Positions 32,024 through 38,476 of a stretch of DNA of 38,476 bases are shown here, one piece after another. Numbering within the stretch: position 1 is the stretch's first letter; each line of letters starts with the position of its first letter. The DNA comes from an uncultured Blautia sp. (GTDB lineage Bacteria > Bacillota > Clostridia > Lachnospirales > Lachnospiraceae). The DNA lies in assembly GCA_900542045.1 (NCBI GenBank), contig UQMI01000036.1, positions 1 through 38,476 of the forward strand, written 5' to 3'. Below the pieces are notes generated by a model that made no database searches, was not told the DNA's origin, and saw only the letters and a program-made list of their open reading frames with translations. The translations under genes were made by a program, and so were the position numbers.

Positions 32024-32845
32024 ATGATCACATCTGATTGTCACATGCATACAAAATTTTCTCATGACAGTGAAGCTCCGGTGCGGGAGATGATAGAGGG
32101 AGCTTTGAAAAGAGGATTGACAGAAATCTGTTTTACGGATCACTATGATAAGGATTATCCGCCCATGGAAGATATGGGTGAGACCACATTCTGTTTTGAG
32201 CCGGAAGCGTATTTCCGGGAACTTCAGATGCTGAAGCAGGAGTACGCAGACCATATAGCAGTGCGGATTGGTGTGGAAATCGGGCTGCAGCCCCATCTGA
32301 AAGAGTTTTACCGAAATTTAATGGCGCAGTATCCTTTTGATTTTGTCATAGGCTCTCTTCACCTTATTCATGGAAAAGATCCCTATTATATAGAATTGTT
32401 TGAAGGACAGACGGACCAGGAAATCTACCGGGAAGCTTTCCGGGAGACGCTGCATAATCTGCAGATCATCGACAGCTTTGATGTACTGGGACATGTTGAT
32501 TATGCTGTGCGTTATGGAAGAAAACAGGCAGAAGGCTATTCTTACAGAACTTATGCAGATGAGATTGATGCGATCCTGGAAAAAGTCATAGATATGGGAA
32601 AAGGGATCGAACTGAATACGGCCGGTTTTAAATATGGACTGGGGTTCTGCAACCCTCACCCGGATATTATCAGAAGATACCGGGAGCTGGGAGGAGAGAT
32701 CATTACAATAGGAGCAGATGCTCATAAGCCGGAGCACATTGCCTATGATTTTGAAAAGGTCAGAGATATCCTTCTGACATGCGGATTTCAGTACTATACA
32801 GTATTTGAAGGGAGAAAGCCGCTGTTTCGGAAACTCACTTCCTGA
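32024..32845 (+). CDS. PHP-domain histidinol-phosphatase family protein
   Basis: Metal-dependent phosphoesterase (273 aa) of the HisJ/HisK family. Metal ligands appear as HMH (7-9), ICFTDHYD, Glu in GVEIG, GSLHLIHG, LGHVDYAVRYG and GADAHKPE, all in the expected order. Family members dephosphorylate histidinol phosphate in histidine synthesis, but no other his genes are here, so a different phosphate monoester is possible. RBS AAGGAGG. The rhodanese gene follows after 38 bp. Confidence 0.88.
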   Translation: MITSDCHMHTKFSHDSEAPVREMIEGALKRGLTEICFTDHYDKDYPPMEDMGETTFCFEPEAYFRELQMLKQEYADHIAVRIGVEIGLQPHLKEFYRNLMAQYPFDFVIGSLHLIHGKDPYYIELFEGQTDQEIYREAFRETLHNLQIIDSFDVLGHVDYAVRYGRKQAEGYSYRTYADEIDAILEKVIDMGKGIELNTAGFKYGLGFCNPHPDIIRRYRELGGEIITIGADAHKPEHIAYDFEKVRDILLTCGFQYYTVFEGRKPLFRKLTS

Positions 32846-32883
32846 ATAGCCCGGGAATATACTATAGAAAAAAGGAGTTATTC

Positions 32884-33195
32884 ATGTTTCAGATTGAAAC
32901 CATTTCTGCAAAGATGCTGGACTACTACGTGGGCCGCAGGGATGCGTTGATTATAGATTTGCGTGAACGGGCGCAGTATGAGGAAGGCCATGTGGCCACA
33001 GCGGTGAACATTCCCTATGGGGAATGGGAAAACATGCAGGGGCCATCGCTTCCTGCAAATAAAACACTGGTACTGTACTGTGACAGAGGCGGTGCCAGTC
33101 TGGATACAGCAAGAAAGCTGGCCAGGAAAGGATACCAGACCCGATCCGTTATCGGTGGATTTGAAGCGTACCGGGGAAGAAATCTGGTCCGTTAG
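32884..33195 (+). CDS. Rhodanese-domain protein
   Basis: Single rhodanese domain (103 aa). The active-site loop is CDRGGAS with Cys66 as persulfide carrier, and the conserved IIDLRE (23-28) and GHVATAVNIPYGEW stretch (35-48) are typical. Likely handles sulfane sulfur in the cytoplasm; substrate unknown. RBS AAGGAG, short spacing. Confidence 0.88.
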   Translation: MFQIETISAKMLDYYVGRRDALIIDLRERAQYEEGHVATAVNIPYGEWENMQGPSLPANKTLVLYCDRGGASLDTARKLARKGYQTRSVIGGFEAYRGRNLVR

Positions 33196-33257
33196 AGCAG
33201 AAAAACAGAGGCATCGGCAGTTTATCCCTGGAGAATGGAATCGCCGCCTTGTATTTT

Positions 33258-33286
33258 TTGTTGTCTCATAGTATAGTAGATATATT
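33258..33286 (+). promoter_or_regulatory. Promoter of the first YfcE-like gene
   Basis: TTGTTG (33258-33263), 17-bp spacer, TATATT (33281-33286). A 10-bp hairpin (TTTGCAGTCT/AGACTGCAAA, 33321-33347) lies in the leader before the gene at 33389. Confidence 0.5.
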
Positions 33287-33388
33287 ATCCGGCTGCGGCG
33301 AATGATGCAGCCCAGTGCTTTTTGCAGTCTCGAAGACAGACTGCAAAGAGCCGGAACTTTTGTTGGACAGGTATTTGTGAGGTGAGAT

Positions 33389-33931
33389 ATGAAATATATG
33401 TTTGCGTCAGACATCCATGGATCTGCATATTACTGCAGGAAAATGCTGGATGCTTTTGAAAAAGAAGAAGCGGATCGTCTGTTATTGTTAGGAGATCTGC
33501 TGTATCATGGTCCCAGAAATGATTTGCCGAAGGATTATGCCCCCAAGGAAGTGATACCCATGCTGAACGCGTATAAAAATGTGATTTATAATGTACGGGG
33601 CAACTGTGACGCAGAAGTGGATCAGATGGTGCTGGAATTTCCCATTATGGCAGACTATGCCTTGCTGGAACTGGAAGGCAGAACTTTCTATTTGAGTCAT
33701 GGACATATATATAATGAAGAAAATCTTCCTCCGCTGATGACGGGAGATGTTTTTGTTCATGGGCATACCCATATTCTCCGGGCAGAGAAGAAGGAAACCT
33801 ATACGATCCTGAATCCTGGTTCCGTATCGATTCCCAAGGGAGGAAATATACCAACTTATGCGTTGCTGGAGAACGGAGTGTTCCGGATTCTGGGATTTGA
33901 CGGAACAGTTGTAAAAGAACTGGAATTATAA
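33389..33931 (+). CDS. yfcE: YfcE-family phosphodiesterase
   Basis: Calcineurin-like metallophosphoesterase (180 aa) of the YfcE/MJ0936 group. Metal-binding motifs run in order: SDIHG (7-11), GDLLYHGPRN (starting near 35), RGNCD (82-86), SHGH and HGHTH, plus LNPGS. Family members act on phosphodiesters; the natural substrate is not known. Short RBS GGTGAG region. A second, smaller member lies at 37839. Confidence 0.9.
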   Translation: MKYMFASDIHGSAYYCRKMLDAFEKEEADRLLLLGDLLYHGPRNDLPKDYAPKEVIPMLNAYKNVIYNVRGNCDAEVDQMVLEFPIMADYALLELEGRTFYLSHGHIYNEENLPPLMTGDVFVHGHTHILRAEKKETYTILNPGSVSIPKGGNIPTYALLENGVFRILGFDGTVVKELEL

Positions 33932-34021
33932 GGCGCCAGGGGCCCCATGAATTCCAAATATTTTGCGGGACTGTGGAAATGCACAGCACGGAACAATCCG
34001 CAGGCAGTTTCGTTTGGTTTA

Positions 34022-34050
34022 TTGCCCCCAACATAATCACTATAGATAAT
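34022..34050 (+). promoter_or_regulatory. Promoter of the methyltransferase-cstA-rdgB operon
   Basis: TTGCCC (34022-34027), 17-bp spacer, GATAAT (34045-34050). Moderate match, but well placed 20 bp before the start codon. Confidence 0.45.
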
Positions 34051-34070
34051 AAGAACGGAAAGAGGTATAC

Positions 34071-35219
34071 ATGGAGCAGTGGGAACTGATTGCCCCCTGT
34101 CATTTTGGACTGGAGGCAGTACTGAAAAGAGAAATTCTGGATCTGGGATATGAGATCAGCAAAGTAGAGGATGGAAAAGTGACTTTCTGGGGAGATGCAC
34201 AGGCCATTGCCTATGCCAATATTTTCCTGCGTTCTGCGGAAAGAATCCTTCTGAAAGCGGGAGAAGTCAGAGCGGTTACCTTTGAGGAATTGTTTGAGGC
34301 CACGAAGGCATTGCCATGGGAGCAGTATATCCCCAGGGATGGAAAATTCTGGGTGGCCAAAGCGAATTCTGTGAAGAGCAAGCTGTTCAGTCCTTCAGAT
34401 ATTCAGTCCATTATGAAAAAAGCCATAGTGGAGCGCCTGAAGAGTGTGTATGGGATTTCCTGGTTTCCGGAGGATGGGGCCAGTTTTCCCATACGGGTGG
34501 CTTTTATGAAGGATGTAGCAACTATCGGTATTGACACTTCCGGAGTGTCTCTGCATAAGCGGGGATACCGCCAGATGACGGCGAAAGCTCCGATCTCGGA
34601 AACCCTGGCGTCTGCGCTGATCCTTCTTACTCCCTGGAATAAGGACAGGATTCTGGTGGATCCTTTTTGCGGAAGCGGCACCTTTCCCATTGAGGCGGCC
34701 ATGATGGCGGCGAATATGGCGCCTGGCCGGAACCGGGAATTCCTGGCAGAGAGCTGGAAACATCTGGTGCCGCGGAGACACTGGTACGATGCAGTGGAGG
34801 AAGCGGAGGACATGGTGGACAGGCAGGCTGAGGCGGACATTCAGGGGTATGATATTGACGGCGAGGTGCTGAAGGCAGCCAGAGCCAATGCGAAAATGGC
34901 CGGTGTGGATCATATGATCCATTTTCAGCAGAGGGCAGTGAAAGATCTGCATCATCCGAAAAAATATGGCTTTATCATCACCAATCCTCCTTATGGAGAA
35001 CGGCTGGAGGAGAGAGAAGCGCTGGCAGGGCTTTACCGGGAAATCGGTGAGAGTTTTGCGCGGCTGGACGACTGGTCCATGTATCTGATCACTTCGTATG
35101 ATAAGGCGGAACGAGATATTGGAAGAAAGGCAGACAAGAACCGGAAAATCTACAATGGAATGATCAAGACCTATTTCTATCAGTTTATGGGAGCAAGGCC
35201 TCCCAGGAGGAAAGCATGA
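34071..35219 (+). CDS. THUMP-domain rRNA guanine-N2 methyltransferase (RlmL/YpsC family)
   Basis: SAM-dependent RNA methyltransferase (382 aa), probably for a guanine N2 in 23S rRNA as in RlmL/YpsC proteins. Residues about 45-155 contain the THUMP RNA-binding region. The Rossmann-fold motif I is DPFCGSG (197-203), the adenine contact GYDIDGEVL follows, and the catalytic motif IV is NPPYGER (305-311). Weak RBS (AAGAGG). The stop overlaps the cstA start (ATGA). Confidence 0.9.
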   Translation: MEQWELIAPCHFGLEAVLKREILDLGYEISKVEDGKVTFWGDAQAIAYANIFLRSAERILLKAGEVRAVTFEELFEATKALPWEQYIPRDGKFWVAKANSVKSKLFSPSDIQSIMKKAIVERLKSVYGISWFPEDGASFPIRVAFMKDVATIGIDTSGVSLHKRGYRQMTAKAPISETLASALILLTPWNKDRILVDPFCGSGTFPIEAAMMAANMAPGRNREFLAESWKHLVPRRHWYDAVEEAEDMVDRQAEADIQGYDIDGEVLKAARANAKMAGVDHMIHFQQRAVKDLHHPKKYGFIITNPPYGERLEEREALAGLYREIGESFARLDDWSMYLITSYDKAERDIGRKADKNRKIYNGMIKTYFYQFMGARPPRRKA

Positions 35220-37261
35220 GTGGTATTGTAATTCTGGCAGTTTCTGCAGCGATCCTGTTTCTGGCTTACCTGGTGCCGGGAACCCGGCTGGCAAAACGGT
35301 GGGGGATCTATAAGGAAACACCGGGCATGGGCTTTCGGAGAAGGGATGATATGGATTTTATTCCGGTCCGGACCCCGGTGCTGCTGGGACACCATTTTGC
35401 TTCAGTGGCCGGCGTGGGATTTCTGGCGGGGACGATACAGGCGGCATCCTTTGGCTGGCTTCCGGCATTGCTGTGGATCCTGATCGGCGGCATTTTCATC
35501 GGCGCGCTGCTGGATTTTTCCGCTCTGTTTCTTTCTGTGAGGAACCAGGGAAAATCCGTGGGAACGGTGATGAAACAAGTAGTCAGCGGGCCGTCTGGAG
35601 TATTGGTTCTGGTGTTTTCCTGGCTGTGTCTGGTGGTCTTTTCGGCGTATCTGCTGGATATGACCGGAGAGATATTTGCCGGGGTATCTGTGACCGAAAA
35701 CGGTGAACTGGTACGGAATGCAGCCAATGGCTCGGTGGCCATGGCTGCCATGCTTTTTCTGGCATTGGCGGTTATGTTCGGATTTATCAATAAGGCCAGA
35801 ATGAATCTGGCGTTTACTACTGGTATGGGAGCCATTCTTCTGGCGGCGGCCATCGGTATCGGTGTGGTATTCCCCATTTTCATTGAAAAACGGGTCTGGA
35901 TCCTGCTGCTGCTCCTGTATGTGTTCATTGCCGCTGTGGTGCCAATCTGGGCTTTGCTGCAGCCGAAGAATTATTTGTGCAGCCTGTTGCTGTTTGCCCT
36001 GATGGCGTTGGCAGTGGTGGGCATCTGTCTGGGAAGGCCTCAGATGGAGATTCCGGCTTTTACCAACTGGATGACAGAAGAGCAGGATACGATTTTTCCG
36101 GCGCTTTTTGTATTCCTGGCCGGAGCATCGGTTTCCGGAGTGCATGGCCTGGTGGCTTCCGGCACCACCTCAAAACAGATCCGCAAAGAAACCCAGATCA
36201 AGAAAGTAGGGTATGGGTCCATGCTCCTGGTCTGTTTTATGTGCGTGATCGCTCTGGTAGTGGTGGGATCTGCGGATTTATCCGGAGCAAGCCTGGAATC
36301 CCTGACTGGAGAAGACTCTGCAGTCTTCCGGGTGTTTGCCAGAGGGGTCAGTCATTTCTTTGCTACCGTTGGACTGCAGCGGCCGGCGGTATCTGTGGTT
36401 CGGATAGCGGTTCTTCTGGTGGTAGGGACTCTCTGTATGACATCTCTGGATACAGTGGTGCGTGTGGCCCGTTATCTGTTCCAGGAGCTGTTTACCGGAA
36501 AACAGGAGAAGAAACATGTTCTAAATCAGGTCTATACGGCGGCAGCAATTACAGTGGCTGCCATCGGCGTGCTGAGTTTTGGAGCCTATCAGGTGGTCTG
36601 GCCGTTATTTGACGGGGCTAATCTTCTGCTGGCGGCCATGCTGCTGGTGGGAATTTCCTGCTGGATGAAATCCATAGGGAAAAAACATAAGCTTTACTAT
36701 CTGCCCATTGCTTTTCTGGTGGGAGTGGCCTGGAGCAATCTGGGAATCCTTTTTATGGAAAATGCCCGGATGATCCTGGGAGATGGCGGACAGCGGACAG
36801 TGACGCCGGTGGTGCAGAACCTGTGCATCCTGTTTATGATGCTCCTGTCGGTGGCTGTGCTCACGGACGGGATCAAGGTGATCTTCTTTGGGCATGAAGA
36901 GGCAAAGGTCCAGGGAGCAGAAGCGGATGAGCAGGAACAGGAGGAGCACGGGGAAAAGGAAGATATGCATGAGCATGGAGCATCCGGAGAACGGGAAGAC
37001 GTTTCGGATGAGACAGCTTCCGGAGAGGATACAGAGCAGCAGGAACGGGAGACATCTGTGAATGCAGCAGAGAATAAAGGCCGGGAGGCATCCGGGAAGG
37101 ATACAGACCGGCTGGATCGGGAAGAAGAGTTTCGCTGGGAGATGGAAGAGTGGGAAATTGAGTTCCGGCAGAAACAGAAAGAACGGAAAGAGCGGTTCCT
37201 GAAGGAGCAGCAGGAAAAATTCCTGCAAAGTGAAAAAGAGGAAAAAGGAGACAGAGAATGA
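35216..37261 (+). CDS. cstA: Carbon starvation protein CstA-family transporter with charged tail
   Basis: Polytopic transporter (681 aa). CstA relatives take up peptides or pyruvate. The conserved GHHFASVAGVG (58-68) and SGVHGLVASGTTSKQI (307-322) stretches and many membrane helices up to about residue 558 identify the family. From residue 561 to 681 the protein is hydrophilic and rich in Glu, Lys, Gln and Arg, with a probable coiled coil at 635-681; I do not recall such a tail in CstA. Translationally coupled on both sides (ATGA overlaps with the methyltransferase and rdgB). Function of the tail unknown. Confidence 0.88.
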   Translation: MSGIVILAVSAAILFLAYLVPGTRLAKRWGIYKETPGMGFRRRDDMDFIPVRTPVLLGHHFASVAGVGFLAGTIQAASFGWLPALLWILIGGIFIGALLDFSALFLSVRNQGKSVGTVMKQVVSGPSGVLVLVFSWLCLVVFSAYLLDMTGEIFAGVSVTENGELVRNAANGSVAMAAMLFLALAVMFGFINKARMNLAFTTGMGAILLAAAIGIGVVFPIFIEKRVWILLLLLYVFIAAVVPIWALLQPKNYLCSLLLFALMALAVVGICLGRPQMEIPAFTNWMTEEQDTIFPALFVFLAGASVSGVHGLVASGTTSKQIRKETQIKKVGYGSMLLVCFMCVIALVVVGSADLSGASLESLTGEDSAVFRVFARGVSHFFATVGLQRPAVSVVRIAVLLVVGTLCMTSLDTVVRVARYLFQELFTGKQEKKHVLNQVYTAAAITVAAIGVLSFGAYQVVWPLFDGANLLLAAMLLVGISCWMKSIGKKHKLYYLPIAFLVGVAWSNLGILFMENARMILGDGGQRTVTPVVQNLCILFMMLLSVAVLTDGIKVIFFGHEEAKVQGAEADEQEQEEHGEKEDMHEHGASGEREDVSDETASGEDTEQQERETSVNAAENKGREASGKDTDRLDREEEFRWEMEEWEIEFRQKQKERKERFLKEQQEKFLQSEKEEKGDRE

Positions 37262-37842
37262 AGCGCTTGATATTTGCTACGGGAAATCAGGATAAAATGC
37301 GGGAGATCCGTGAAATCCTGGCAGGAGATGATGTGGAAGTACTGTCATTGAAGGATCTGGATCTGGATGTGGATATCGTAGAGGATGGTTCCACTTTTGA
37401 AGAAAATGCCGCGATCAAGGCAAAAACTATTTGCAAAATGACAGGCGAAATCGTTTTGGCCGATGATTCCGGGCTGGAGATTGATTATCTCAACAAAGAA
37501 CCGGGAATATATTCGGCCCGGTATATGGGGGAGCATACTTCCTACGTGGAAAAGAATGCCAATCTCATCGGCCGTCTGGAAGGCGTGCCGGATGAAAAGA
37601 GGACTGCCCGGTTTGTCTGTGCCATTGCGGCGGCTTTTCCCGATGGAAGCGTGCGTATTGTCCGGGGAACCATGGAAGGCCGTATTGGTTATGAAGCAAA
37701 AGGAGAAAATGGATTTGGCTATGATCCCATTTTCTATCTGCCGGAATATGGCTGTACTTCCGCTGAGCTTTCCCGGGAAGAAAAGAATAGAATCAGTCAC
37801 AGAGGCAAGGCGCTTCGGGCAATGAAAGAGGAACTTCTATGA
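37258..37842 (+). CDS. rdgB: RdgB/HAM1 non-canonical purine NTP pyrophosphatase
   Basis: Hydrolyses dITP, XTP and ITP to monophosphates, keeping deaminated purines out of nucleic acids (194 aa). Visible motifs are FATGNQDKMREI (6-17), STFEENA (44-50), LADDSGLEID, GENGFGYDPIF and SHRGKAL. Start overlaps the cstA stop, and the stop overlaps the next start (ATGA). Confidence 0.95.
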   Translation: MKRLIFATGNQDKMREIREILAGDDVEVLSLKDLDLDVDIVEDGSTFEENAAIKAKTICKMTGEIVLADDSGLEIDYLNKEPGIYSARYMGEHTSYVEKNANLIGRLEGVPDEKRTARFVCAIAAAFPDGSVRIVRGTMEGRIGYEAKGENGFGYDPIFYLPEYGCTSAELSREEKNRISHRGKALRAMKEELL

Positions 37843-38333
37843 AAATATTGGTAGTAAGTGACACACATGGAAAAGATGAGAATCTGGAGAAAGTTCTGGA
37901 GATGGAAAAACCCCTGGATGCCCTGGTGCACTGCGGAGATATTGAAGGCCGGGAGGATTACATAGCTGCTGTGGCCGAATGCCCGGTCTACCTGGTGGCA
38001 GGGAACAATGACTTTTTTTCGGATTTGGACCGGGAAATGGTAACAGAGCTGGGCGGCCGAAAAGTGCTGATTACCCATGGACATTTTTACCGGGTTTCTC
38101 TGGATTTTGGGCTGCTGGTAGATGAAGCCCTGGACAGGGCTGTGGATGTGGTGTTGTTTGGGCATATCCACAAACCGGTGTGCCAGACGGAGCGGGGAGT
38201 ATTGCTGATTAATCCGGGCAGTTTGTCCTACCCGAGACAGGAAGGACGTAAGCCCAGCTACGCAGTGATCCAGGCAGAAAGCGGCGGCAGGTTTGCGTGT
38301 GAGATCCGCTATCTGAAACGAAGGAAAAATTAA
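37839..38333 (+). CDS. YfcE/MJ0936-like metallophosphoesterase
   Basis: Metallophosphoesterase (164 aa), second of this family in the window. The motifs are SDTHG (7-11), HCGDIEG, AGNNDF, THGH, GHIHKP and NPGS in order. Shorter than the 33389 protein and lacking its extra loop. Coupled to rdgB by an ATGA overlap, a neighbour pairing seen in many Firmicutes. Substrate not known. Confidence 0.9.
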   Translation: MKILVVSDTHGKDENLEKVLEMEKPLDALVHCGDIEGREDYIAAVAECPVYLVAGNNDFFSDLDREMVTELGGRKVLITHGHFYRVSLDFGLLVDEALDRAVDVVLFGHIHKPVCQTERGVLLINPGSLSYPRQEGRKPSYAVIQAESGGRFACEIRYLKRRKN

Positions 38334-38351
38334 AAAAATGGAAAAAAAGTG

Positions 38352-38380
38352 TTGACTTTCGTTTTAAGCTATGGTATATT
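38352..38380 (+). promoter_or_regulatory. Promoter of tRNA-Pro
   Basis: TTGACT (38352-38357), 17-bp spacer, TATATT (38375-38380). The tRNA starts about 42 bases after the -10. Confidence 0.75.
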
Positions 38381-38421
38381 CTATTTTGCGTTCGACAGGG
38401 ATAAACGCGAATCATGTAGAT

Positions 38422-38476
38422 CGGGGTGTGGCTCAGCTTGGCTAGAGCGCCTGGTTTGGGACCAGGAGGCCGCAGG
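38422..38476 (+). tRNA. tRNA-Pro (anticodon TGG), cut by the window end
   Basis: The acceptor 5' strand is CGGGGTG (38422-38428), the D stem GCTC/GAGC, and the anticodon stem CCTGG (38450-38454)/CCAGG (38462-38466) encloses loop TTTGGGA with anticodon TGG at 38457-38459. The T arm and acceptor 3' strand lie beyond the window. Confidence 0.93.

Noticed and set aside
1..38476. Mobile element, prophage, CRISPR array or toxin-antitoxin pair
   Set aside because: No transposase, integrase, spaced direct-repeat array or toxin-like gene was seen; gene content is chromosomal and metabolically coherent.

Overview
The window looks like chromosomal DNA of a Gram-positive Clostridia, most likely Lachnospiraceae. 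The reasons are the strong AGGAGG-type ribosome binding sites, TTGACA/TATAAT promoters, moderate G+C with AT-rich gaps, a tRNA gene without an encoded CCA, formate-tetrahydrofolate ligase under a ZTP riboswitch, and the gene types present (ROK regulators, RbsABC-type importers, DUF1700, a YqeY-type protein, a CstA carrier). No phage, insertion sequence or CRISPR array is visible.

Region 1 (1-13.8 kb) is an alditol/ketohexose utilisation locus. A divergent ROK repressor faces a polyol-type zinc dehydrogenase, a short-chain dehydrogenase, and a sugar ABC importer (lipoprotein, fused double ATPase, permease). A second transcriptional segment follows: GatY-like class II aldolase, FGGY kinase, tagatose-kinase-like PfkB kinase, GatD-like dehydrogenase and GatZ-family protein. 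Together they suggest import of an unphosphorylated hexitol, oxidation to a ketose such as D-tagatose, phosphorylation to tagatose 6-phosphate, and then either C-4 epimerisation to fructose 6-phosphate or cleavage by a GatYZ aldolase. No PTS genes are present, although the Gat enzymes normally work behind a PTS.

Region 2 (13.8-17.8 kb) has a divergent AraC regulator with a 21-bp-spaced direct repeat in its upstream region, a DapF-like epimerase in which both catalytic cysteines are serine, cysteine synthase and an EpsC-type serine acetyltransferase. Region 3 (18-22.5 kb) has a small membrane protein and a MacAB-like ATPase/adaptor/permease set. A tRNA-Arg(ACG) follows.

Region 4 (22.8-26.3 kb) is a thiamine salvage operon (thiM, thiE, and a HAD phosphatase-ThiD fusion) behind a long structured leader with a promoter and terminator but no recognisable TPP riboswitch. 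Region 5 (26.5-31.4 kb) holds a YqeY protein, methylglyoxal synthase, fhs on the minus strand behind a ZTP (pfl) riboswitch, a DUF1700 protein and an ApbE flavin transferase. Region 6 (31.6-38.5 kb) holds an untracked 55-residue Asn/Ser/Lys-rich small protein, a PHP phosphatase, a rhodanese, two YfcE-like phosphoesterases, an rRNA methyltransferase, a CstA carrier with an unusual charged tail, RdgB, and the start of a tRNA-Pro(TGG) cut by the window edge.

The items most worth a second look are the Ser/Ser DapF-like enzyme beside cysK and epsC, the HAD-ThiD fusion with its unrecognised leader RNA, and the PTS-less Gat-type hexitol pathway. All functional assignments rest on reading motifs and remembered family sequences; no database search was run.
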